Of a stretch of DNA of 64,000 nt, positions 25,524-33,173 are shown one piece after another; the stretch's first letter is position 1; every line of letters begins with the position of its first letter. Source of the DNA: Actinomadura rupiterrae (GTDB lineage: Bacteria; Actinomycetota; Actinomycetes; Streptosporangiales; Streptosporangiaceae). The position numbers and the translations under genes were made by a program. The notes below the pieces were generated by a model. That model was not told the origin of the DNA and did no database searches. It saw nothing but the letters and a program-made list of their open reading frames with translations. The stretch is from NCBI RefSeq assembly GCF_024172125.1, contig NZ_JAMZEA010000017.1, positions 175,124-239,123 on the forward strand, given 5' to 3'.

Positions 25524-27677
25524 ATGACGGCGACGGTGGCGCAGGAGAACGCGGCGGTGCGTCCGGACGGCGGGCGGCGTGCGTGGGCGCGGCGCGTGCT
25601 GCGCGGTGATAGGGACGATCCGGGGTGGGGGCGTCCGGGGTTGTGGGTGCTGCTGGCGGCGACGGCCGTCCTGTACCTGTGGGGGCTGGGCGCCTCGGGG
25701 TGGGCGAACGCGTTCTACGCGGCGGCGGCGCAGGCCGGGTCGGTGAGCTGGAAGGCGATGTTCTTCGGCGCGTCTGACGCGGCGGGCGCGATCACGGTGG
25801 ACAAGACGCCGCTGGCGCTGTGGCCGATGGCGCTGTCGGCGCGGGTGTTCGGGGTGAACGCCTGGAGCCTGCTGGTTCCGCAGGCGCTGATGGGCGTCGG
25901 GACGGTCGCGGTCGTGCATGCGGCGGTGCGGCGGGCGCTGGTGGGCGAGGTCGGGCGTGGGGTCGCGTCCGGTGCGGGGTTGCTGGCGGGGGCGGTGCTG
26001 GCGGTGACGCCGGTGGCGGTGCTGATGTTCCGGTTCGACAACCCGGACGCGCTGCTGGTGCTGCTGCTGAGCGTCGGCGCCTATGCGCTGGTGCGGGCGC
26101 AGGAGCGCGCCTCGACGGGGTGGCTGCTGGTCGCGGCGGCCGCGGTCGGGTCGGGTTTCCTGGCGAAGATGCTGCAGGCGTTCCTGGTGCTGCCGGTGTT
26201 CGCGCTGGTGTACCTGCTGGCGGCGCCGGCGCCGCTGCGCCGGAGGTTGTGGCAGCTGGTGGCGGCGGCCGGGGTGCTGGTGGTGTCGGCGGGCTGGTGG
26301 GTGGCGGTGGTGGCGCTGGTCCCGGCGTCGTCCCGGCCCTATATCGGCGGGTCGCAGCACAACAGCGTGCTGGAGCTGGCGCTCGGCTACAACGGGCTGG
26401 GTCGGTTGGACGGGAACGAGACCGGCGGGCTCGGCAACACCGACCAGGACGCGGGCTGGCTGCGGATGTTCGGGCCTTCGGTCGGCGGGCAGGTCGCGTG
26501 GCTGCTCCCGGCGGCGCTGATGCTGCTCGCTGCGGGTCTGCGGGCGGTGCGGCGGTCGCCGCGGACGGGCCCGGCGCGGGCGGCGCTGCTGGTGTGGGGC
26601 GGGTGGCTGCTGGTGACCGGGCTGGTGTTCAGCCTGATGCGCGGGATCTTCCACGAGTACTACACGGTGGCGCTGGCTCCGGCGGTCGCGGCGCTGATGG
26701 GGCTGGGCGCGGGCCTGCTGTGGCCGCGCCGCCGGGTCCCGGCGTGGGCGGGGGTGCTGGCCGGGACGGTGGTGGTGTCGGCGGTGTGGGCGTGCGTGCT
26801 GCTGCACCGGACGCCGCGGTGGCACTCCTGGCTGACGGCGGTGGTGGTCGTGGCGGCGCTGGCGTCCCTGGTGCTGATCGCGGTGTCGGCGTCGGACGAG
26901 CGTGAGCTCAGGAGCGGTCGCGCGGGTCGGGTGCTGGCCGGTGGGATGGTGGCGGCGTCGGTGGTGACGGTGTTCGCGGGGCCGGTGGCGTATGCGCTGG
27001 ACACCGCGTCCACGCCGCATGAGGGTGCGATCGTGACGGCCGGTCCGTCCAGCGGGCGCGGGCCGGGCGGGTTCGGCGTCCGGATGCGGAAGCGCGGCGG
27101 TCAGGGCCCCTGGAGCCGCAGCGGCGCACCTGGCGGGGCGCCGGTTGGCGTGCCGAACGTGATGCCTGGCGGCGGAGGCTTCAAGGGGGCTGGTTCGCAG
27201 GCGCTACCGGGCGGAGGGTTCGGCGGCCCGCCGCCCGGTCAGCAGGGATCGACGCGGCCGGCGTTCGGAGGGCCGGGCCGTGGGATGCGTGGTGGTCCGG
27301 GCGGTCTGCTGGGCGCGGCGAGGCCGCCGGCGGCGCTGGTGTCGGCGTTGAGGCAGGACGCGTCGTCGTTCACGTGGGCCGCTGCGGTGGTCGGGTCGAA
27401 CAACGCGGCCGGGTACCAGCTGGCGTCGGGGCGTCCGGTGATGGCGGTCGGCGGGTTCAACGGGACCGATCCGGCGCCGTCGCTGGAGCGGTTCCGGCAG
27501 CTGGTGGCGGCCGAGCGGATCCACTACTTCATCGGCGGGGCGATGCCGGGGATGCGCGGGGGCGGGTCGTCCGGCGGGAGCGATGACGCGCAGCGGATAG
27601 CCGCGTGGGTGCAGGCGAACTTCACCGCGCGGACGTTGGGAGGGGTGACGGTCTACGACCTGACGGCGCGCGGGTGA
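25524..27677 (+). CDS. GT39 (ArnT/PMT-like) membrane glycosyltransferase, copy 2
   Basis: 717 aa from ATG at 25524, preceded by AGGAGGGGACGAG; an ATG at 25506 lies before that ribosome site. Same architecture as copy 1: ITVDKTPLALW in the first loop, FRFDNPDALLVLLL, about 12 helices, YIGGSQHNSVLELALGYNGL, a Gly-rich linker (GGGGFKGAGSQALPGGGFGG) and the C-terminal domain ALRQDASSFTWAAAVVGSNN. The two differ in the Gly/Arg-rich loop. Copy 2 replaces it with GNETGGLGNTDQDAGW. It is an old tandem duplicate, diverged enough to use different acceptors. Last gene of the two-component/glycosyltransferase run. Confidence 0.92.
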   Translation: MTATVAQENAAVRPDGGRRAWARRVLRGDRDDPGWGRPGLWVLLAATAVLYLWGLGASGWANAFYAAAAQAGSVSWKAMFFGASDAAGAITVDKTPLALWPMALSARVFGVNAWSLLVPQALMGVGTVAVVHAAVRRALVGEVGRGVASGAGLLAGAVLAVTPVAVLMFRFDNPDALLVLLLSVGAYALVRAQERASTGWLLVAAAAVGSGFLAKMLQAFLVLPVFALVYLLAAPAPLRRRLWQLVAAAGVLVVSAGWWVAVVALVPASSRPYIGGSQHNSVLELALGYNGLGRLDGNETGGLGNTDQDAGWLRMFGPSVGGQVAWLLPAALMLLAAGLRAVRRSPRTGPARAALLVWGGWLLVTGLVFSLMRGIFHEYYTVALAPAVAALMGLGAGLLWPRRRVPAWAGVLAGTVVVSAVWACVLLHRTPRWHSWLTAVVVVAALASLVLIAVSASDERELRSGRAGRVLAGGMVAASVVTVFAGPVAYALDTASTPHEGAIVTAGPSSGRGPGGFGVRMRKRGGQGPWSRSGAPGGAPVGVPNVMPGGGGFKGAGSQALPGGGFGGPPPGQQGSTRPAFGGPGRGMRGGPGGLLGAARPPAALVSALRQDASSFTWAAAVVGSNNAAGYQLASGRPVMAVGGFNGTDPAPSLERFRQLVAAERIHYFIGGAMPGMRGGGSSGGSDDAQRIAAWVQANFTARTLGGVTVYDLTARG

Positions 27678-27738
27678 TGTACTCGGGAGGGAGGGCGGCC
27701 GCCGCCGGGGCGGTCGCCGCGTCGGCGAAGGGGGAACG

Positions 27739-28038
27739 ATGCCGGACCTGCTGGACGAGGCCGCGGTCGCCGGGCGGCTGAAGGAGCTGCCGGGGTGGAG
27801 CCTGGACGGGCGGGAGATCCGCCGGGAGTTCGAGGCGCCGTCGTTCGCGGCGGGGATCGAGCTGGTGGTGGCGGTGGCGGCGGACGCCGAGGAGGCGAAC
27901 CACCATCCCGACATCGACGTGCGGTGGACGAAGGTCACTTTCACGCTCAGCACGCACAGCGAGGGCGGGCTGACGCATCTGGACTTCGACGCGGCGCGCC
28001 GGATCGACGGGTTGGCCGTCGAGCACGGCGCGCGCTGA
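27739..28038 (+). CDS. 4a-hydroxytetrahydrobiopterin dehydratase (pterin-4a-carbinolamine dehydratase)
   Basis: 99 aa, ATG preceded by AGGGGGAACG. The family motif is complete: EEANHHPDIDVRWTKVTFTL with the catalytic histidines in N-H-H-P-D and the later S-T-H. Length is typical for PhhB/DCoH. It recycles pterin cofactor after aromatic amino acid hydroxylation or acts on other pterins. No hydroxylase gene is nearby, so its partner in this genome is not visible here. Confidence 0.95.
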   Translation: MPDLLDEAAVAGRLKELPGWSLDGREIRREFEAPSFAAGIELVVAVAADAEEANHHPDIDVRWTKVTFTLSTHSEGGLTHLDFDAARRIDGLAVEHGAR

Positions 28039-28105
28039 GCGGGGCGAGGCGGCGTCGTCCGGGCGGTCCGCCGGGGTCGGGCGGGCCGGTGGTGCCGGGC
28101 GGGTG

Positions 28106-28918
28106 TCAGTGGGTGGAGAAGCCGCCGTCGACGAACAGCGCCTGCCCGGTGACGTAGCCGGACGCGGCGGAGGCGAGGAACACCGCGGCTCCGGCGAAGT
28201 CCTCGGCGATGCCGTTGCGTCCGGTGAAGGTGCGGGCGGCGAGCGCCTGGACGAGGTCGGGGTCGTCCTGGAGGCGCTGGTTGAGCGGGGTGAGGACGAA
28301 GCCGGGGACCAGGGTGTTGGCGGTGACGCCGTGCGGTGACCAGGCTTCGGCCTGGGAGCGGGCGAGGGCGGCGAGTCCGGCCTTGGACACCCCGTAGGCG
28401 CCGCTGGAGACGAACGCCCGGTAGGCCTGCTGCGAGGTGAGGTGGATGAGGCGTCCGTAGCCGCGTTCGGCCATGCCGGGGGCGTAGCGCTGGCTGAGCA
28501 GGTGCGGCGCGTCGAGGTTGACGGCCATGGTGGTGTCCCACACCTGGGGGGTGAGGTCGCCCATCGGTGGCCGCAGGTTGATCCCGGCGGCGTTGACGAG
28601 GATGTCGGGTTCGCCGAACGGTTCGGCGGCCCGGTCGGCGGCGGCGGCGAGCGCGTCGCGGTCGGCCAGGTCGGCGCTGACGCGCGCGGCGCGGCAGCCG
28701 AGGGCGGTGAGGTCGGCGACGGTGGCATCCAGTTCGGTCTCGCGGCGGGCCAGGACGACGACGGAGGCTCCGGCGCGGGCGAGCGCCTCGGCGATGGCGC
28801 GTCCGATGCCGGAGCTTCCGCCGGTGACCACCGCGACCCGGCCGCGGAGGGAGAACAGGCCGTCCAGGTAGCTCCCGGACGCGCCGGGGCCGGGTCCGGA
28901 GGGTGCGTTGGTGCTCAT
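28106..28918 (-). CDS. SDR family oxidoreductase
   Basis: 270 aa. A classical short-chain dehydrogenase: TGGSSGIG (residues 33-40) for cofactor binding, NAAGIN, and YGVSK (Tyr-x-x-x-Lys) with the upstream Ser in LTSQQ. The C-terminus ends VTGQALFVDGGFSTH as usual. Arg-Arg after the second strand (LARRET) suggests NADP(H). Substrate not inferable; resembles gluconate 5-dehydrogenase-like proteins. It converges on the pterin dehydratase gene. Confidence 0.93.
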   Translation of the reverse strand: MSTNAPSGPGPGASGSYLDGLFSLRGRVAVVTGGSSGIGRAIAEALARAGASVVVLARRETELDATVADLTALGCRAARVSADLADRDALAAAADRAAEPFGEPDILVNAAGINLRPPMGDLTPQVWDTTMAVNLDAPHLLSQRYAPGMAERGYGRLIHLTSQQAYRAFVSSGAYGVSKAGLAALARSQAEAWSPHGVTANTLVPGFVLTPLNQRLQDDPDLVQALAARTFTGRNGIAEDFAGAAVFLASAASGYVTGQALFVDGGFSTH

Positions 28919-28930
28919 GGAACGCCCACC

Positions 28931-29197
28931 CTACGAGAGGGTGCGCAGGTCCGGGCCACCGCCCTCACCGGAATGATCTTCGTGGCCGTCCGCAGCCTCG
29001 GGCGCGTCTGACGTCTCGGCGGCCTCGGCGGCCTCGGCGGCCTCGGCGGCCTCGGCGGTCTCGGTGGTGTCGGGGTCGTCGGGGGTGCGGCGGTCGCGCC
29101 AGATGATGAACGCGATCACCGCGACGACGACGAAGGTGGGGATGAAGAACGGGATGGCGGTGACGGCCGAGTGCGTGGCGAGCGGCGCGGCGGTCAT
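28931..29197 (-). CDS. Small single-pass membrane protein with EAA repeat tail
   Basis: 88 aa from ATG at 29197, overlapping the stop of the upstream membrane protein by 4 bp (ATGA). One strong membrane helix at residues 13-33 (FFIPTFVVVAVIAFIIW) followed by RDRR, so the tail is cytosolic. The tail is acidic, with TAEAAEAAEAAEAAE encoded by five 9-bp repeats (29015-29059), then a His/Asp/Glu-rich end (DGHEDHSGEGGG) that could bind metal. The coupling suggests it works with the 662-aa protein. No family recognised. Confidence 0.75.
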   Translation of the reverse strand: MTAAPLATHSAVTAIPFFIPTFVVVAVIAFIIWRDRRTPDDPDTTETAEAAEAAEAAEAAETSDAPEAADGHEDHSGEGGGPDLRTLS

Positions 29198-31182
29198 GTG
29201 CCGACTTTCTCGGGCGTGCGGGCGGGCCGGGCGGGTTCGGGGAGGATGCGGGCGATGCGCGCGACGCCCCAGCCGAGCGAGATCAGCAGGATCAAGGTGC
29301 AGGCGAGGACGACGGCCGAGCACGCGGCCCACAGCCACGGCGGCAGGCCGGTCTTCAGCTCGCGCTGCAGGATGTGGCGCTCGCCGGTGACGGGGCGGGT
29401 GACGTGCGGCTGGGCGGGCAGTTCGGGGGCGTTGATGGCCTTGTCGTGCGGGAGGTAGACCGGGACGGCGGCGAGTTCGCGTCCGTCGTGGAAGCGGATG
29501 AGGGTCTTCCACTGGCCGCCGATGGGGGCGGGGACGCGGGTGCGGTAGACGCCGGGGGCGTCCTTGTGGAGCTGCTCGACGTGCAGGCCCTTGCCCTGCC
29601 AGGCGGTGATGGCGACCCAGGAGGGGTGGTCGATGCCGGTGCGGGGGGTGAGTTCGAGCCGGACGTCGGCGGTGCGGTCCAGGCCGGTGCCGTGCACGCC
29701 GGTGAGGGTGAGGGTGGCGGTCTGGCCGTGCGGGACGATGAACACCTGGCAGTTGGCCATCGCGGCGGCGAACGCGGCGAGGGAGGCGGCGAACAGCGTC
29801 CGGGCCAGGGCGGGGGTGTTGCGTCCGGGGGCGCGGCGTCCGGGAAGGCGGCCCTGGAGCCCTTCGGCGAGCAGCGCGCCGCACAGGCCGCCGGCGACGC
29901 CGCCGACGACCGCCATGGCGGCGCCCTCGGCGGCGATGTCGCCGGTCCAGGGCAGGCGGAACGCCAGGTGCGTCCAGGCGAACTCGGCGGCGAACCCGGC
30001 GGTGCCGATGAGCACGCCGGACACCGCGCCGAGGGCGAGCGGGCGGCGGGCCAGGGCGAGCGCGGCGATCTCGACGCACAGGGCCTCGGCGAAGTACAGC
30101 GGGACGGCGGCCCACAGCTCGCCGATGACGCCGGCGACGACCAGTGACACCCCGCCGCGGACGAGCATGTAGAACGCGGTGGCGAACAGCGCGGCGCCGC
30201 GTCCGGCCCACAGGCGGGCGCAGACCAGGGCGCATCCGGCGGCGACGGCGATCAGCAGCGGCTGGTGGACGAGCCGGAACTGCGGGACGCCGAAGTCGTA
30301 CTCGGCCTGGAACACCGACAGCCCGATGAGCAGGCCGCCCGACAGCATGCCGCGGCGGACCCAGCGGAGCCAGGCGGGCGCGTCCGGCCGCACGTCGCCC
30401 CCGGTCGCGGCCTCCCCGGTCGTGGTGCTCCCGGTCGCGGCCGGTTTGGCGGCGGCGTGGGCGCGGCGGCCTTCGCGTTCGAGGATCATCATGGCGACCA
30501 GGGAGAGCCCGGCGCCGCCGATGAGCATCAGGTGGGTGGGGCCCCAGAGGGTGACGTCCTGGCCGAAGATGCGGTGCCATACGTCGTCCAGGGGGAAGCC
30601 GAGCAGGGCGTAGAAGCCGGTTCCGGCGAGCAGGACGCCGCCGGCGGGCGCGTACCAGGTGCGGGTGATCCGGACGGCGGCGGTGCCGGGGCGTTCGCCG
30701 TTCAGCGGCAGCACGACGGCGAGGACGCCGGAGGTGAAGATGCCGAACAGGCCGAGCAGGATCGGGTAGTGGGCGATGTTGGCCAGGGGGCCGACGTCGC
30801 GTCCGTGGGAGATGTGCAGGGAGATGTCCCAGTACATGCCGAGCAGTGCGGTGAGCAGGGAGCCGAGCGCGAACGCGGTGGGCAGGGCGGCCCAGCCGGG
30901 CAGTCCGCGGCCGGGGCCGCGTTCGGCGAGGGCGGCGGCGCGGGTGAGCCAGGTGAGGCGTCCGCTGCGGTGGCCCCAGCCGAGCACCAGCAGCACGGCG
31001 GTGAGGACGGCGGCGGCGCCGGAGGCGATGAACACCTGGTCGACGGCGGCGCCGCCGGCGGGTTTGTCCTGTTCGGCCAGGGCGGGGTGCGCGAGGAGGT
31101 GGCGCGCCAGGTGCGCGGTGGCCGGGTGGCCGATCGCGCGCGCGGCGGCCTGCGCGCCGCTGTGGGTCAGTTGGTCCAGCAC
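29194..31182 (-). CDS. Polytopic membrane protein with periplasmic FixH-like domain, function unknown
   Basis: 662 aa with GTG start at 31182 (GGAGCAACC upstream). About 12-13 predicted helices. Conserved-looking polar motifs sit in or next to membrane segments: MYWDISLHISHGRD, ANIAHYPILLG and DDVWHRIFGQDVTLWGPTHL, rich in His and Asp and suited to metal or proton handling. After residue 490 a soluble extracytoplasmic region of about 130 residues (VRLELTPRTGIDHPSWVAIT, TLIRFHDGRELAAVPVYLPH) resembles FixH/YtkA-like beta-sandwiches. A last helix follows. I do not recognise a named family. Divergent from the cupredoxin-like lipoprotein, so copper or redox chemistry at the membrane is a reasonable guess. 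Confidence 0.8.
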   Translation of the reverse strand: MLDQLTHSGAQAAARAIGHPATAHLARHLLAHPALAEQDKPAGGAAVDQVFIASGAAAVLTAVLLVLGWGHRSGRLTWLTRAAALAERGPGRGLPGWAALPTAFALGSLLTALLGMYWDISLHISHGRDVGPLANIAHYPILLGLFGIFTSGVLAVVLPLNGERPGTAAVRITRTWYAPAGGVLLAGTGFYALLGFPLDDVWHRIFGQDVTLWGPTHLMLIGGAGLSLVAMMILEREGRRAHAAAKPAATGSTTTGEAATGGDVRPDAPAWLRWVRRGMLSGGLLIGLSVFQAEYDFGVPQFRLVHQPLLIAVAAGCALVCARLWAGRGAALFATAFYMLVRGGVSLVVAGVIGELWAAVPLYFAEALCVEIAALALARRPLALGAVSGVLIGTAGFAAEFAWTHLAFRLPWTGDIAAEGAAMAVVGGVAGGLCGALLAEGLQGRLPGRRAPGRNTPALARTLFAASLAAFAAAMANCQVFIVPHGQTATLTLTGVHGTGLDRTADVRLELTPRTGIDHPSWVAITAWQGKGLHVEQLHKDAPGVYRTRVPAPIGGQWKTLIRFHDGRELAAVPVYLPHDKAINAPELPAQPHVTRPVTGERHILQRELKTGLPPWLWAACSAVVLACTLILLISLGWGVARIARILPEPARPARTPEKVGT

Positions 31183-31255
31183 GGTTGCTCCCTTTGCCTG
31201 CTCCTTGCGTGTGGGGGTGTGATTCCACCCACCGGCCGGAGTATGCCAGCATCGA

Positions 31256-31279
31256 ATGTGTCATTGTCTAGTGTCACAT
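31256..31279. promoter_or_regulatory. Inverted repeat in the membrane-protein/cupredoxin divergent promoter
   Basis: ATGTG-N14-CACAT, with an overlapping direct repeat GTGTCA at 31258 and 31271 (13-bp period), lies in the AT-richer centre of the 176-bp gap between the divergent genes (31183-31358). A shared regulator site is likely; the regulator is not adjacent. Confidence 0.45.
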
Positions 31280-31358
31280 CGTGTGGTGTGCGGCACCTGG
31301 GCGTTTTCCGTTCCGGTCACCGCCCGGTGGTTTTCGGTTCAGTCGGAGGAGGAGCCTC

Positions 31359-31778
31359 GTGCGTGCGTTGAGAGGGCCGGTGACGGCGGGGGCACTGGTG
31401 CTGCTGCTGGCGGCGGGGTGCGGGAAGCCCGCTCCGCATGCGGACGGCGGCGTCGCGCCTTCGGGTTCCGCGCCGGCGCCGGTGAGCCCTTCGGGAGCGC
31501 CGCCGGCTGGGGCCGGGGTGGTCGAGGTGCGGGTGTCGGTGGTGAAGGGCCGGGTCGTCCCGCCGTCCCGGACGGTGAAGGTGCACCGGGGCGCGACGGT
31601 GCAGATCACGGTGACCAGCGACGCCGCCGAGGAGTTCCACCTGCACGGCTACGACCGGGAGCTGGAGCTGGCTCCGGGGCGTCCGGGGACGCTGCGGCTG
31701 GTCGCGTCGGTGCCGGGGGTGTTCGAGGCCGAGCTGCACCATTCGGGCGCGCGCGTGTTCGAGCTGCAGGTGGGCTGA
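31359..31778 (+). CDS. Cupredoxin-like lipoprotein
   Basis: 139 aa from GTG at 31359, with GGAGGAGG 6 nt upstream. Signal peptide with lipobox LLLAAGC (lipidated Cys near residue 21). A Pro/Ala linker to residue 45 is followed by a cupredoxin-type beta-sandwich: VPPSRTVKVHRGATVQITVT, EEFHLHGYDRELELAPG and PGVFEAELHHSGARVFELQV. Histidines in HLHGY and LHHSG could bind copper, but the type-1 copper cysteine is absent, as in EfeO/Cupredoxin_1 proteins. Probably an outer-face copper or redox-ligand protein working with the membrane protein 3 bp downstream. Confidence 0.85.
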   Translation: MRALRGPVTAGALVLLLAAGCGKPAPHADGGVAPSGSAPAPVSPSGAPPAGAGVVEVRVSVVKGRVVPPSRTVKVHRGATVQITVTSDAAEEFHLHGYDRELELAPGRPGTLRLVASVPGVFEAELHHSGARVFELQVG

Positions 31779-31781
31779 GCC

Positions 31782-33152
31782 GTGGGGGTTGTCGCCGAGG
31801 CGACGCTGCGCGCGGCGGGCGTGCGGCTGGCCGGGTCGGGCGGCGGCGGGGGTGTGCTGGCGCACGGGCTCGGCGGCCGGACGGATCTGCCGATGGACGG
31901 GGTGACGGCGATCGCGGGCGGTGGCGCGGCGGTGGCGGTGTCGTTCCTGGCGCTGACGGTGGCGTGGACGCGGCCGCGGCTGCGTCCGGACGGAGGCCGT
32001 CCGCTGCCGGCGGGGTGGGCGCGGCTGCTGGACGCGCCGTGGCTGACCTGGGCGGGCCGCTGGGCGGCGCTGGTGCTGACCGCGGCGGTGGTGGCGGTGG
32101 CGTTCGCGGGTCCGTCCTCGGACGCGCGGAACCTGGCGCCGTGGGCGCTGTTCGTGACGTTCTGGGTGGGGTTGGTGCCGGTCAGTGTGGTGTTCGGGCC
32201 GGTGTGGCGGCGGGTGAACCCGCTGCGGACGCTGCACGCGGCACTGTGCGGTGTCGCGCGCGTGGATCCGGCCGGGGTGCGGGCGCTGCCGAAGCGTTTG
32301 GGCTGGTGGCCGGCGGCGGGGTGGCTGCTGGGGTTTGTGTGGCTGGAGCTGGTCGCGCCGCATCGCAGCGATCCGCGGCTGGTCGGGTGGCTGGTCGTCG
32401 AGTACGCGGCGGTGAACACGGGACTGGCGGTGTGGTTCGGGCGGGACTGGTTCACCCGGGGCGACGGGTTCGAGGCGTACTCGTCGCTGATGGCGCGGAT
32501 GTGCCCGGTCGGGCGGCGTCCGGACGGGGTGCTGGTGTGGCGGACGCCGCTGACGGGGCTGGTCGGCGGGGCGGGTGAGCCGGGCCTGGCCGCGGCGGCG
32601 TGCGTGCTGATCGGGTCGACGGGCTTCGACGGGGTGACGCGCACGACGTACTGGCGCGACAGCGTGAACCCCGCCGACATCCCGGCGGGGACGGCGGGCC
32701 TGCTGGTGTCGGTGGGTGTGGTCGCCGGGCTGTACTGGTCGGCGATGTGGTCGGGTGCGCGGTTGTCGGGGCAGGACGCGCGGGAGTGGACGGGCCGGTT
32801 CGCGGGATCGCTGCTGCCGATCGCGCTGGGGTACACGGTCGCGCACTACTTCTCGTTCTTCCTGCTGGAGGGGCAGACCACGGTGATCCTGGCGAGCGAT
32901 CCGCTGGGGCGGGGCTGGGACCTGCTGGGCTCGACGGGCCATGTCGTCGACTACGGGCTGCTGACGCCGTCGGTGATCGCGCTGGTGCAGGTGAACGCGA
33001 TCGTGCTGGGGCACATGGCGGGGACGGCGACGGCGCACGACCTGGCGCTGCGGACCGTCCCGGCGGGGCGGCGGCTGGCGGGGCAGGCGCCGCTGGCGGT
33101 GGTGATGGTGTGCCTGACCTGCGCGGGCCTGTTCGCCCTGCTCAGCGGCTGA
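31782..33152 (+). CDS. Polytopic membrane protein (fenitrothion-hydrolase-like family), function unknown
   Basis: 456 aa, GTG start 3 bp after the lipoprotein stop, so co-translated. About 11 helices. Conserved-looking cores: NLAPWALFVTFWVGLVPVSV, VWRRVNPLRTLHA, WLELVAPHRSDPR and YTVAHYFSFFLLEGQTTVIL. From memory, actinobacterial proteins of this look are often labelled fenitrothion hydrolase after FedB-type membrane proteins. That name says nothing firm about activity here. The His/Asp content and pairing with a cupredoxin lipoprotein favour a metal-dependent membrane enzyme or transporter. Confidence 0.75.
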   Translation: MGVVAEATLRAAGVRLAGSGGGGGVLAHGLGGRTDLPMDGVTAIAGGGAAVAVSFLALTVAWTRPRLRPDGGRPLPAGWARLLDAPWLTWAGRWAALVLTAAVVAVAFAGPSSDARNLAPWALFVTFWVGLVPVSVVFGPVWRRVNPLRTLHAALCGVARVDPAGVRALPKRLGWWPAAGWLLGFVWLELVAPHRSDPRLVGWLVVEYAAVNTGLAVWFGRDWFTRGDGFEAYSSLMARMCPVGRRPDGVLVWRTPLTGLVGGAGEPGLAAAACVLIGSTGFDGVTRTTYWRDSVNPADIPAGTAGLLVSVGVVAGLYWSAMWSGARLSGQDAREWTGRFAGSLLPIALGYTVAHYFSFFLLEGQTTVILASDPLGRGWDLLGSTGHVVDYGLLTPSVIALVQVNAIVLGHMAGTATAHDLALRTVPAGRRLAGQAPLAVVMVCLTCAGLFALLSG

Positions 33153-33173
33153 CGCCGTGCTCGTGCCCGTGGG

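Noticed and set aside
29015..29059. CRISPR-like array of short units
   Set aside because: The units are 9 bp, contiguous and in frame, encoding EAA repeats in a small protein. There are no spacers.
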